Assembly: GCA_937978655.1 (NCBI GenBank)
Contig: CALJUX010000022.1
Location: 82,427-146,426, forward strand
DNA: 64,000 bases
Direction: 5' to 3'
DNA from: an uncultured Chromatiaceae bacterium
GTDB lineage: Bacteria > Pseudomonadota > Gammaproteobacteria > Enterobacterales > Alteromonadaceae
The position numbers and the translations under genes were made by a program. Below the pieces are notes generated by a model. It had not been told where the DNA came from. It ran no database searches and saw only the letters and a program-made list of their open reading frames with translations. Shown in pieces: positions 26,366 to 33,940 of this stretch. Numbering within the stretch: the stretch's first letter is position 1; each line of letters begins with the position of its first letter.

Positions 26366-27157
26366 TTACTCCATCGGACTGAAGCCGTATTGCAACAAAA
26401 TCTGCTGCGCAGCTGTTGAGTGCAGGTACTGGCTAAAGGCCCGGGCCTGCGCCGTATGTTTGCTGGTACTGCTGATGGCCAGCGGATAGCGGATGGGGCT
26501 CTGCAGCGGCACCAGCCCAAGCGTACGGACCGGCTGGCCTTTAGCGTCAGAGGCGTAGACAAAACCGGCTTCGGCTTCGCCCCGCACCACATAATCCAGT
26601 ACCTGACGCACGTTGGCCGCCTGCACCAGTTTTGCGCTCAGCGCCGGCCAAAGCCCGGCCTGCAGCAGGCTTTCTTTGGCATAACGACCGGCCGGCACTG
26701 TCACCGGGTTGCCGATGGCGATGCGCTGATAAGCCGGCGCGGTCAGGGGTTGCAGGTCGGCACTGACAGCTGTTGCTGCTGTTGCACTGCTGGCTTGTGG
26801 CGGCGCAGCCGTTGACAGTGCCGGCACAATCAGCACCAGGCGATTGGCAATAAAATCCTGCCGGCTCGTCGGGTCAATCAAAGCGTCCGCTTCGGCCAAA
26901 TCCATGCTGTGCTGATCGGCCGTGGCGAGCACATCAACCGGCGCGCCATGATGCAGTTGCTGCACCAGCACACCGGATGCGGCGAAGTTCAGCGTCAGCT
27001 GACAAGGCTGCAGCTGTTGATACTGCGCGGCAATGGCTTTAAAAGCACCGCTCAGACTGGCAGCGGCGGAGATGGTCAGTTCGCAGGGCGCTGCCAGTAA
27101 AGCCGGGCTTGCCAGAGTGCCACAGAGCAGCAGACCAAAAGTGCCGATAAAACGCAT
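26366..27157 (-). CDS. modA: Molybdate-binding periplasmic protein ModA
   Basis: 263 residues. A Sec signal (about 1-22, FGLLLCGTLASPALLAAPC) precedes a type II periplasmic binding fold: ISAAASLSGAFKAIA, LNFAASGVLVQQL and DVLATADQHSMDLA carry the oxyanion-binding Ser residues, with RQVLDYVVRGEAEAGFVYASDA towards the C-terminus. I chose the ATG at 27157, preceded by GAGGGA, because the signal peptide then has normal length. First gene of modABC-modE, behind the ModE operator. Confidence 0.93.
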   Translation of the reverse strand: MRFIGTFGLLLCGTLASPALLAAPCELTISAAASLSGAFKAIAAQYQQLQPCQLTLNFAASGVLVQQLHHGAPVDVLATADQHSMDLAEADALIDPTSRQDFIANRLVLIVPALSTAAPPQASSATAATAVSADLQPLTAPAYQRIAIGNPVTVPAGRYAKESLLQAGLWPALSAKLVQAANVRQVLDYVVRGEAEAGFVYASDAKGQPVRTLGLVPLQSPIRYPLAISSTSKHTAQARAFSQYLHSTAAQQILLQYGFSPME

Positions 27158-27214
27158 GATAATTCCCTCAGTAGCCATAACTTGATGCTGCGTTCAGCGC
27201 GGGCACCAGACTTT

Positions 27215-27238
27215 CGCCATATACGCCGTTATATAACG
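27215..27238 (-). promoter_or_regulatory. ModE operator upstream of modA
   Basis: CGCCATATA-N6-TATATAACG is an inverted repeat that matches the ModE consensus CGNTATATA-N6-TATATANCG with one mismatch. It lies 58 bases before the modA start. Confidence 0.75.
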
Positions 27239-27317
27239 CTGCCTATTCGTCTGCCGGGGTACCCAAAAAGCGGTAGTTGGGCGGCCGCCGGCGTGACAGT
27301 CAGCTTGCCGGTTTTTG

Positions 27318-27806
27318 TCAGCGCGCGGGTGTTTGCCAGCGGGCCAGCGCTTGTTTATCCGACGCTTTGGCATCGGCCCAGCTGGTGCCGGTTAAAAAAT
27401 GCACTTTTTTCCACAGTGGCACCTGATTTTTCAGGTAGTCCATCAGCATGTCGCAGGCGGCAAAGGCGTCGCTGCGGTGCGGCGCGGCCACACCAACCAG
27501 CACAATTTGCGCGCCCAGTGGCAACAGGCCAATGCGGTGGACGACAGTCACGGCGCGCAGGTCAAAACGCTCAGCGGCCTGGCCGGCTATAGCGCGGATA
27601 CTCTGTTCGGTCATGCCGGGATAATGCTCCAGCTCCAGCGCCTGCAGCGTGTCGCTGGGTAGCGACCCGTCTTGCGGCTGGAATTGCTCACGCACCAGAC
27701 CACAAAACAACACCACGGCGCCGCAGTCGGGCCTTTGCAGCGCCTGGTATTCGTGATCCAGGGCAAAATCCTCGGGCTGGACCCGGCAGTTGATGACAAC
27801 CGTCAT
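27318..27806 (-). CDS. moaE: Molybdopterin synthase catalytic subunit MoaE
   Basis: 162 residues. FCGLVRE near the N-terminus, LELEHYPGMTEQSIRAIA, VHRIGLLPLGAQIVLVGVAAPHRSDAF with the conserved HR, and VPLWKKVHF with catalytic Lys are all present. With MoaD it adds two sulfurs to precursor Z (cPMP). Last gene of the leftward moaA-mobA-moaBCDE operon; modA follows after a gap with its own operator. Confidence 0.96.
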   Translation of the reverse strand: MTVVINCRVQPEDFALDHEYQALQRPDCGAVVLFCGLVREQFQPQDGSLPSDTLQALELEHYPGMTEQSIRAIAGQAAERFDLRAVTVVHRIGLLPLGAQIVLVGVAAPHRSDAFAACDMLMDYLKNQVPLWKKVHFLTGTSWADAKASDKQALARWQTPAR

Positions 27807-27808
27807 GT

Positions 27809-28099
27809 TCAGCCTCCGGTCACAGGCGGAAATAACGCCACTTCATCACCGGGGCTGACCCAGGCCGTGCTGGCAACCAGCTGCTGATTCAGCGCCGCTA
27901 AGACTTCGCGGCCGGCCAATGCCTGTTGTACCTGTGGCGACTCTGCGCTCAGTAACGCCAGCACAGCGCTGATTTGCAGCGGCGCCGGTAACGTCAGCTG
28001 TAATTCGCTGTGGCCGATGGCTTCACGCAATGCGGCAAAAAACAGCACTTTAACCGGTGCAGCAAGGCTGCTGTGTGGTGCAAAGGCAGTGTCAGACAT
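27809..28099 (-). CDS. moaD: Molybdopterin synthase sulfur-carrier subunit MoaD
   Basis: 96 residues with a beta-grasp fold: VKVLFFAALREAIG, DEVALFPPVTGG and the C-terminal Gly-Gly that is adenylated by MoeB and thiocarboxylated. I chose the ATG at 28099, preceded by GGAGA and overlapping the moaC stop; an upstream start would add 22 residues within moaC. Confidence 0.93.
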   Translation of the reverse strand: MSDTAFAPHSSLAAPVKVLFFAALREAIGHSELQLTLPAPLQISAVLALLSAESPQVQQALAGREVLAALNQQLVASTAWVSPGDEVALFPPVTGG

Positions 28100-28568
28100 C
28101 GGCGCGTCTCCAGTGACCGGACTTACCGCCCAGTTTTTCGCATAAATGAATGTGGTTGATTTCAATGGCCGGATCGGCTGCTTTGGCCATATCGTGCAGT
28201 GTCAGCGCGGCAATACTGACTGCGGTTAAGGCTTCCATTTCGACACCGGTGCTGCCCTCAACTTTGCACAAGGCGCGGATCAGCACCTTGCCAAGCGTGG
28301 GCTGCAGGTCAAACTGGATGTCGATTTTGCACAGCAGCAGCGGATGACACAGCGGAATGAGTTCGGCAGTTTTTTTCGCCGCCATGATGCCGGCGATGCG
28401 GGCACAGGCCAGCGCGTCACCTTTGGGTAAGTGCGCCAGCGTCGCCACCACTTGCGGCAGCATCGTCACTTCGGCCTGTGCGATAGCGGTGCGGCTGCCT
28501 GGCGTTTTGCCGGCGATATCGACCATGCTGGCTTCGCCATTGGCATTTAAATGCGTCAGTTCAGTCAT
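28092..28568 (-). CDS. moaC: Cyclic pyranopterin monophosphate synthase MoaC
   Basis: 158 residues. MVDIAGK, the AIAQAEVTM segment, IPLCHPLLL, VEGSTGVEMEALTAVSIAALTLHDM and catalytic Lys residues follow the MoaC family along the whole length. Converts the MoaA product to cPMP. Overlaps moaB upstream and moaD downstream by a few bases. Confidence 0.97.
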   Translation of the reverse strand: MTELTHLNANGEASMVDIAGKTPGSRTAIAQAEVTMLPQVVATLAHLPKGDALACARIAGIMAAKKTAELIPLCHPLLLCKIDIQFDLQPTLGKVLIRALCKVEGSTGVEMEALTAVSIAALTLHDMAKAADPAIEINHIHLCEKLGGKSGHWRRADV

Positions 28569-29119
28569 CTGGCTGTCCCCGGTTCTGCCTGAGTCACAGT
28601 GCAGGCGCCGGCGCGGCGCAGTAATGAGGTGAAATTACAGGGTTTGGTGTGTGCCAGCAGTTGCGGCCAGATCAGCTGGTCGGCGGCAAGTTGCGCTGCG
28701 TCCATGCTGCCCGGCACCGCAAAAATCAGTTTTTGATTGGCAATACCGGCCACCGCGCCGGATTGCAGCGCGGCGCTGCCGATTTTATGAAACGACAGCG
28801 CACGGAACAGTTCACCAAAGCCTGGCACTTCGCGGTCAAATAATGGTGTTATCGCTGCCACGCTACAGTTTTTGGCATGAAAACCGGTGCCGCCGCACAG
28901 CAGGATCACCTGGCTCTTGCCGTCGGCGATTAACTGGCTGACGGTCGCGCGGATTTGATACAGGTTTTCCGCGACAAACAGCCGCTGGCACAGCTGGTGG
29001 CCTTGCGCCTGCAGCGCCTGCGCCAGCATGGCGCCGGTGTCGTCCGTGGCGGCGGTATGGCGGTCAGAGACGGTCAATAGTGCCAGTTGTATCGGTTGTT
29101 CGGTCGAAAAGGTGGTCAT
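28565..29119 (-). CDS. moaB: MoaB-family molybdopterin adenylyltransferase-like protein
   Basis: 184 residues. It follows E. coli MoaB: LLTVSDRHTAATDDTG, CGGTGF, PLFDREVPGFGELFRALSF and KLIFAVPGSMDA. The stretch after CGGTGF reads HAKNCSVAAI, where the related adenylyltransferases have an acidic residue (GDQAPEA in E. coli MoaB, RDVTPEA in the Mog protein of this window). The usual catalytic Asp is thus Asn here. As with E. coli MoaB, the enzymatic role may be weak or lost, and Mog, encoded at 48.7 kb, probably does the adenylation. Overlaps mobA and moaC by four bases each. Confidence 0.9.
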   Translation of the reverse strand: MTTFSTEQPIQLALLTVSDRHTAATDDTGAMLAQALQAQGHQLCQRLFVAENLYQIRATVSQLIADGKSQVILLCGGTGFHAKNCSVAAITPLFDREVPGFGELFRALSFHKIGSAALQSGAVAGIANQKLIFAVPGSMDAAQLAADQLIWPQLLAHTKPCNFTSLLRRAGACTVTQAEPGTAR

Positions 29120-29706
29120 AACGAAGTCCTGTGGTCAAAAGCGCTGTTGAACTGTGCAGCGATGGCGGCGAAACCCGCCGGGTCGTTGCAGTTTTGAAAA
29201 GCCGCAGGCACCGGCAAATGCAGTTCGTGCAGGCCCAGTTGTTGCCACAGACGATGTAAGGCGCGGCTCGCCGTGGTGGCGTTCAGCGTGGCCTGTAACG
29301 CTGTGGCAAGTGCGCTGTGGTTTTCCAGCAGCACCGGCAGCGGAAAGCCCCGCATAAAGCCGGCTTGTTGCCGCGCCAGGGTTTGTGTCAGCAGTGGCGC
29401 CAGCGCCTGCGGTGTCAGCAACGGCATGTCGACCGGCAACACCAGCAGCCAGCGACAGCTGCAGGCGGGTAAGGCGGCGGCAATGCCAGCCATCGGGCCG
29501 GCATGTTGATACTGGTCCTGAATAAAACCCGGCTGGTTGCGGCTGACCAGCACCTGCTGTGCGCCAAGCGTTTTGCCGAGGCGGATGGTGCGGGCCAGCA
29601 AGGTTTCACCCTGCAGTTCCAGCAAGGCTTTGTCGCGGCCCATCCGGCTGGATTGGCCGCCGCTGAGCACCAGCACGGTAAACGCCGGCAGGCTGAGATT
29701 GGTCAT
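29116..29706 (-). CDS. mobA: Molybdenum cofactor guanylyltransferase MobA
   Basis: 196 residues. The nucleotide-binding N-terminus reads LVLSGGQSSRMGRDKALLEL; further on are AGPMAGI, LPVDMPLLTPQAL and the C-terminal FQNCNDPAGFAA. It attaches GMP to Moco, making the bis-MGD form needed by nitrate reductases such as NasA. I chose the ATG at 29706, two bases after the moaA stop, since the family N-terminus begins there. Confidence 0.93.
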   Translation of the reverse strand: MTNLSLPAFTVLVLSGGQSSRMGRDKALLELQGETLLARTIRLGKTLGAQQVLVSRNQPGFIQDQYQHAGPMAGIAAALPACSCRWLLVLPVDMPLLTPQALAPLLTQTLARQQAGFMRGFPLPVLLENHSALATALQATLNATTASRALHRLWQQLGLHELHLPVPAAFQNCNDPAGFAAIAAQFNSAFDHRTSL

Positions 29707-29708
29707 GC

Positions 29709-30680
29709 TCAGCCCCCAATCATCGCCAGCTGGCGGGTCTGCCCGGTATTGGCATTGGCCAGCTGGTGGCTGAACGGTTTGAACTGCAGCTGGGCTTGCA
29801 AAAATGCCACCAGCGCCGGCGGGTTGTCCTCGGCCAGCAGATGGCGCAAATTCTGGTGTTGCTCGGCAAATAAACACAAAAATAACTGGCCGGTGCTGGA
29901 CACCCTTAAACGGTTGCAGTCGTCACAAAAATGCGCGCTGTACGGCATGATAAGACCAATAGTGCCAAGATATTCCGGGTGGGCATATTCCAGCGCCGGG
30001 CCGGCATTGTGCTGGCGCGGCATCAGTTGCCAGCCGGCGGCGGTCAGCTGTTGAATAATGCTGCTGCCACTTAAGTGCTGCGCTTCAAAAAAACTGCCGT
30101 TATCACCGGTTTGCATTAATTCGATAAAGCGCAGGCTGACCGGTTTATCCCGGACAAAATCCAGAAAAGTCTCCAGCGACTGACCGTTATACTGGCGCAG
30201 CAGCACCGTATTGATTTTGACTTTACCAAGGCCGAGCGCCAGCGCCCGCTCAACCCCGGCCAGAATATCGGCCAGCCGGTCCTGGCCGGTCACCAGATGA
30301 AAAGTGTCGGCATCCAGGCTGTCGATACTGACATTGAGGGCGGTGAGGCCGGCATCGAGCCAATGCTGGATATCTTTGTTCAGGCGATAGCCATTGGTGG
30401 TCAGCGCCACCTCGCGGATGCCGGCGGTCTGCCGGACAGTCCTGATGATGTCGCACAGATCACGTCTGAGCGTCGGTTCGCCGCCGGTCAGCCGCACTTT
30501 CGTGGTGCCGGCGGCGGCAAAGCCACGCACCAGATGCTGAATTTCAAGCAGCGTGAGCTCAGCGGCTTTGTTGTCGCAGCTGCTGCCGTTTGGCAAACAA
30601 TAGTTGCAGCGAAAATTGCAGCTTTCGGTCAGCGACAAACGTAAATAGCTGAAGCGCCGTTCAAATGGGTCTTGCAACAT
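29709..30680 (-). CDS. moaA: GTP 3',8-cyclase MoaA
   Basis: 323 residues. Radical SAM motif CNFRCNYC near residue 20, RLTGGEPTLRRDL for SAM binding, and the C-terminal second cluster ligands in CDDCNRLRVSSTGQLFLCLF. First enzyme of molybdopterin synthesis. First gene of the leftward operon. Its 5' leader contains a Moco riboswitch candidate that ends just before the ATG. The usual C-terminal GG dipeptide is present (AMIGG). Confidence 0.97.
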   Translation of the reverse strand: MLQDPFERRFSYLRLSLTESCNFRCNYCLPNGSSCDNKAAELTLLEIQHLVRGFAAAGTTKVRLTGGEPTLRRDLCDIIRTVRQTAGIREVALTTNGYRLNKDIQHWLDAGLTALNVSIDSLDADTFHLVTGQDRLADILAGVERALALGLGKVKINTVLLRQYNGQSLETFLDFVRDKPVSLRFIELMQTGDNGSFFEAQHLSGSSIIQQLTAAGWQLMPRQHNAGPALEYAHPEYLGTIGLIMPYSAHFCDDCNRLRVSSTGQLFLCLFAEQHQNLRHLLAEDNPPALVAFLQAQLQFKPFSHQLANANTGQTRQLAMIGG

Positions 30681-30685
30681 AAATT

Positions 30686-30790
30686 GACACCTTTCCAGGT
30701 TGGGAGGTCAGACCGTTTCCAGTCAGGCCCGGTGGCATGATTGCCACGGCCACTCTGGCGTGTCAGGTATTCCTGAGTTAGCGCAGCAGG
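30686..30790 (-). promoter_or_regulatory. Molybdenum cofactor (Moco) riboswitch in the moaA leader
   Basis: Read on the minus strand, the leader contains a compact multi-helix RNA: CTCAGG/CCTGA, GCCAGAGTGGCCG, GTGGCA-ATCA-TGCCAC, GACTGGAAACGGTC and then the highly typical ACCTCCCAACC followed by a GAAA-capped stem. Order and sequence match the Moco RNA motif found upstream of moaA in many gammaproteobacteria. It ends about 5 bases before the moaA start, so it probably controls translation. The outer boundary is approximate. Confidence 0.8.
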
Positions 30791-30895
30791 GCTCGGCGTT
30801 GTTGGTATTGTAAAAGCCCGGCGCGCGGGTGGTTATTGCCTTCTCTGGGCAGTTCATTTACCTCTTTGTAGGTACCATCACCCGGTTGCCAAAGT

Positions 30896-30931
30896 AAAAA
30901 GGCCAGCTGCCGGTGTCCCGGCAGCTGGCCT
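30896..30931 (-). terminator. Strong leftward terminator without an assigned gene
   Basis: A perfect 14-bp stem (AGGCCAGCTGCCGG and its complement, loop of 4) followed by TTTTT on the minus strand. It lies between the nasA promoter and the Moco leader. No convincing gene ends there, so it may end a small RNA starting in the nasA promoter region or protect moaA from leftward read-through. Confidence 0.75.
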
Positions 30932-31031
30932 CGTTGCCATGCATGTCTGTTATTTGCTTCTGACTTACAAGTTTAATGCCGCAGATTAAGTCTATGAAAA
31001 ACCGATAAAAATTTTCGAAACCTGCCGCGGT

Positions 31032-31080
31032 GATACTGCTCTTGTGCAAAAACAGGGCAAAGTTGCACCAGACTAGGCCA
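31032..31080 (+). promoter_or_regulatory. NtrC-like enhancer sites upstream of nasA
   Basis: Two 17-base elements, 31032-31048 (right half TTGTGCA) and 31064-31080 (left half TGCACCA), resemble the NtrC site TGCACTATATTGGTGCA. They lie 50-100 bases before the sigma-54 element. A further TGCACC is at 31101. The match is partial in each case. Confidence 0.45.
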
Positions 31081-31131
31081 GCTGGTCGCTGTCGATTTGT
31101 TGCACCTGATTAAAATCAATCAGTTAACAGC

Positions 31132-31147
31132 TGGCATCAGAAATGCT
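31132..31147 (+). promoter_or_regulatory. Sigma-54 promoter of nasA
   Basis: TGGCATCAGAAATGCT has GG and GC separated by exactly 10 bases and TGGCA at -24. Transcription would start near 31158, leaving a leader of about 75 bases that contains a terminator. Confidence 0.6.
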
Positions 31148-31176
31148 GCACCGGGATACAACATGAAATTGGTAAA

Positions 31177-31218
31177 GGCGCCTGCGCCGGCATAACAGTC
31201 GGCAGCGGCGCCTTTTTT
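31177..31218 (+). terminator. Leader terminator (attenuator) upstream of nasA
   Basis: GGCGCC...GGCGCC forms a stem with an internal loop and a second 4-bp helix GCCG/CGGC, followed by TTTTTT, ending 17 bases before the nasA start. A terminator between promoter and gene implies regulated read-through. Confidence 0.8.
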
Positions 31219-31234
31219 ATTTTGGAGTGTGGGT

Positions 31235-33940
31235 ATGCAGCATCATGGCGCGACGACAACTAGCAGCACTTGTCCGTATTGTGGGGTCGGCTGTGGCATT
31301 GCCGCCTGTGCCACTGACAATAAAGTGCAAATTATCGGGGACAAACAACATCCGGCGAATTTCGGACGCTTGTGCGTCAAAGGGACGGCGTTGGCCGAAA
31401 CCCTGAAGCCACAGGGCCGCTTGTTGCAGCCAATGGTGGACGGCATGCCGGCCGACTGGCCGCTGGCAGTAGCGACTGCGGCCGGGCGGCTGGCGCAGAT
31501 CATTGCCAGACATGGCCCAGGCAGTGTGGCGATGTATTTAAGTGGCCAGCTGCTGACCGAAGACTATTACGTCGCCAATAAGTTATTAAAAGGTTTTATC
31601 GGCAGCAGCCATCTGGATACCAATTCCCGGCTCTGTATGGCATCGACTGTTGCCGGCCATAAACGCGCTTTTGGTGAAGACGTGGTGCCGGGCTGTTATG
31701 AAGATCTGGAGCTGGCGGATTTAGTGGTGCTGGTCGGCAGCAATCTGGCCTGGGCTCATCCGGTCTTGTTTCAGCGCCTGCTGGCGGCAAAAGCGACCAG
31801 GCCAGCGCAGCGAATAGTGGTGATTGACCCGCGCCGCACCGCGACCGCCGACAGCGCCGATTTGTTTTTGCCGATAAGACCAGGCACCGACGTGGCGTTA
31901 TTTGCCGGCTTGTTGGCCTATCTGGCGGCAGAGGGGGCGATCGACAGCGCTTTTACCAGCGCGCACTGCAATGGCCTTGACCAGGCGGTGCAAGCCGCTC
32001 AGTGCTGGCAGTCACTGCCGGCGCTTGCCGGTTATTGCGATCTGGATGTGGCGGATGTGCAGCGTTTTTTTCAGTGGTTTGCCACAACCGCGCGCACTGT
32101 GACGGTGTTTTCGCAAGGGGTGAATCAGGCCGAAAATGGCACGGACAAAGTCAACGCCATCATCAATGTGCATCTGGCCACCGGCCGTATCGGCAAGCCG
32201 GGCGCCGGTCCGCTTTCTGTCACTGGTCAGCCCAATGCGATGGGTGGCCGCGAAGTGGGGGCGCTGGCGAATCAACTGGCTGGCCATTTGCGCTTCCCGG
32301 CCGAATTGGCCGCGACAGAGCAGCAGCCTGAGGCAGAATGGCAGGCGCTGCAAAAGTTCTGGCAGGCGCCAGCATTGGTGGGCGAGGGCGGCTATACCGC
32401 CGTTGATTTATTTGCCGCCATCGGACGTGGCGAAATTAAAGCGGTGTGGATCATGGCGACTAATCCGGTGGTCAGTCTGCCGCAGGCTGATTTGATCAGG
32501 CAGGCGCTGGCGGACTGTGAGCTGGTGCTGGTGTCCGACATTTATCAGGACACTGACACCGTTGCGCTGGCCGATATTGCGTTTCCGGCACTGGGCTTTG
32601 GCGAAAAAGACGGCACAGTCACCAATTCTGAGCGCTGCATCTCCCGCCAGCGTGCATTTTTACCACCGCCCGGTGCGGCGCGGCCGGACTGGCAGATTGT
32701 GTGTCAGGTGGCGAAGGCGCTCGGGTTCAGTCAGGGGTTTAACTACCAGAGTGCGGCGCAGATCTTTCGCGAGCATGCCGCACTGACCGGTTTATGCAAC
32801 GGTGGTCGCCGTGCGCTGGATTTAACCGCCTGCACAGGCTTATCGGACGCGGCTTATGACAACTGGCAGCCGCAGCGCTGGCCGCTGCGTACCAAGGGCG
32901 TGCAGACCGCGCGGTTATTCAGCGATGGCCGTTTTTATACGCCGGACCAGAAAGCCCGCTTTATTGCGTTGTCGGGTCAGGACAACTGCAGTCCGGTCGC
33001 CGCTGAGGCCGGTTTTGTCCTCAACAGTGGCCGGCTGCGGGACCAGTGGCACACGATGACCCGCACCGGGCGGGTGCCGGCGCTGATGCAACATCAGGCG
33101 GAGCCTGCTATTGCGCTGCATCCGGCCGATGCGCAGCGCGCGCAAATCTGCGACGGCGACTTAGTTGAGCTTGGTAATGCGCTGGGACGCTATCGCGGCC
33201 GGGCCTGGCTGACTGACCGTCAGCGCCAGGGAGAGTTGTTTGTGCCGATGCACTGGAGTGGCCAGTTTGGCCCGATGTCGCGTTGTGATGTGTTGTACGA
33301 CGACCGGCGCGATCCGATCTCGCGCCAGCCGGCGTTTAAACAAGGCACTGTGCAGCTGAAAAAGCTGGCCGTCAGTGCCGAACTGGTGCTGTTCAGCCGC
33401 CAGCGCGACTTATTGGCCGCATTGCAGCCCCTATGTAGCTATCTGGTTACCTTGCCGCACGCGCACATGCAGGAATACCGGCTGGCGCTGACAGTCCCCG
33501 CCACAGCGTTGCCACAACTGGTCGCGCTTATCTGGCAACAATTGCTGCCGCCGGGGGCGCGCGCCGGACACATGATTGAAGCCAAGGCGCCGCAACACTG
33601 GCGCCAGGCGTTGGTGGTGAATGACCAGCTGCAGGCGTTGTTGTATGCCGGCCCGACGTTGCCGGCGCTGGACCGGCACTGGCTGGATCAGTGTTTTGCC
33701 ACGGTGCTTAGCGCCACTGCGCGCCGTCAGTTGTTACGGGGCGCCGCATTGGAGGTGGCTGATGGTTCGGCGCTGATCTGCAGTTGTTTTCAGGTGCGCC
33801 AGCAGCCTATCCAGCAGGCCATTGCCGCTGGGGCCCGCTGCAGCCAGAGTCTTGGCGACAAGCTCAAATGTGGTACGGGTTGTGGGTCTTGTTTGCCGGA
33901 GATCCGCCAGTTGTTACAGCAAGCGCTGGCGCCGGCCTAA
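31235..33940 (+). CDS. nasA: Assimilatory nitrate reductase, catalytic subunit
   Basis: 901 residues. It reduces nitrate to nitrite in the cytoplasm. The N-terminal [4Fe-4S] ligands are Cys13, Cys16, Cys20 and Cys47 (CPYCGVGC, RLCVKG). The molybdopterin oxidoreductase body carries DTNSRLCMAS, LVGSNLAWAHPV, PGTDVAL, TGQPNAMGGREVG and a dinucleotide-binding domain near 600-720. A C-terminal BFD-type [2Fe-2S] domain (about 850-898) has CSCFQV and CGTGCGSCLPE, as in Klebsiella NasA. I chose the ATG at 31235 with TTGGAG upstream; a GTG six bases earlier is less well placed. There is no Tat signal, as expected for the assimilatory type. It converges on nasC with a 4-base overlap. Confidence 0.95.
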   Translation: MQHHGATTTSSTCPYCGVGCGIAACATDNKVQIIGDKQHPANFGRLCVKGTALAETLKPQGRLLQPMVDGMPADWPLAVATAAGRLAQIIARHGPGSVAMYLSGQLLTEDYYVANKLLKGFIGSSHLDTNSRLCMASTVAGHKRAFGEDVVPGCYEDLELADLVVLVGSNLAWAHPVLFQRLLAAKATRPAQRIVVIDPRRTATADSADLFLPIRPGTDVALFAGLLAYLAAEGAIDSAFTSAHCNGLDQAVQAAQCWQSLPALAGYCDLDVADVQRFFQWFATTARTVTVFSQGVNQAENGTDKVNAIINVHLATGRIGKPGAGPLSVTGQPNAMGGREVGALANQLAGHLRFPAELAATEQQPEAEWQALQKFWQAPALVGEGGYTAVDLFAAIGRGEIKAVWIMATNPVVSLPQADLIRQALADCELVLVSDIYQDTDTVALADIAFPALGFGEKDGTVTNSERCISRQRAFLPPPGAARPDWQIVCQVAKALGFSQGFNYQSAAQIFREHAALTGLCNGGRRALDLTACTGLSDAAYDNWQPQRWPLRTKGVQTARLFSDGRFYTPDQKARFIALSGQDNCSPVAAEAGFVLNSGRLRDQWHTMTRTGRVPALMQHQAEPAIALHPADAQRAQICDGDLVELGNALGRYRGRAWLTDRQRQGELFVPMHWSGQFGPMSRCDVLYDDRRDPISRQPAFKQGTVQLKKLAVSAELVLFSRQRDLLAALQPLCSYLVTLPHAHMQEYRLALTVPATALPQLVALIWQQLLPPGARAGHMIEAKAPQHWRQALVVNDQLQALLYAGPTLPALDRHWLDQCFATVLSATARRQLLRGAALEVADGSALICSCFQVRQQPIQQAIAAGARCSQSLGDKLKCGTGCGSCLPEIRQLLQQALAPA

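Noticed and set aside
30858..31049. 63-codon leftward reading frame between moaA and nasA
   Set aside because: It runs through the strong terminator at 30896-30931, has no recognisable domain and no ribosome site.
31106..31119. FNR-like box CTGATTAAAATCAA upstream of nasA
   Set aside because: It matches 9 of 10 positions but lies within the NtrC/sigma-54 upstream region, about 45 bases before the sigma-54 start, and no sigma-70 -10 element fits it.
31134..31146. Small hairpin GCAT-CAGAA-ATGC in the nasA upstream region
   Set aside because: It coincides with the -24/-12 sigma-54 element and would lie upstream of the predicted transcript, so it is not a leader hairpin.
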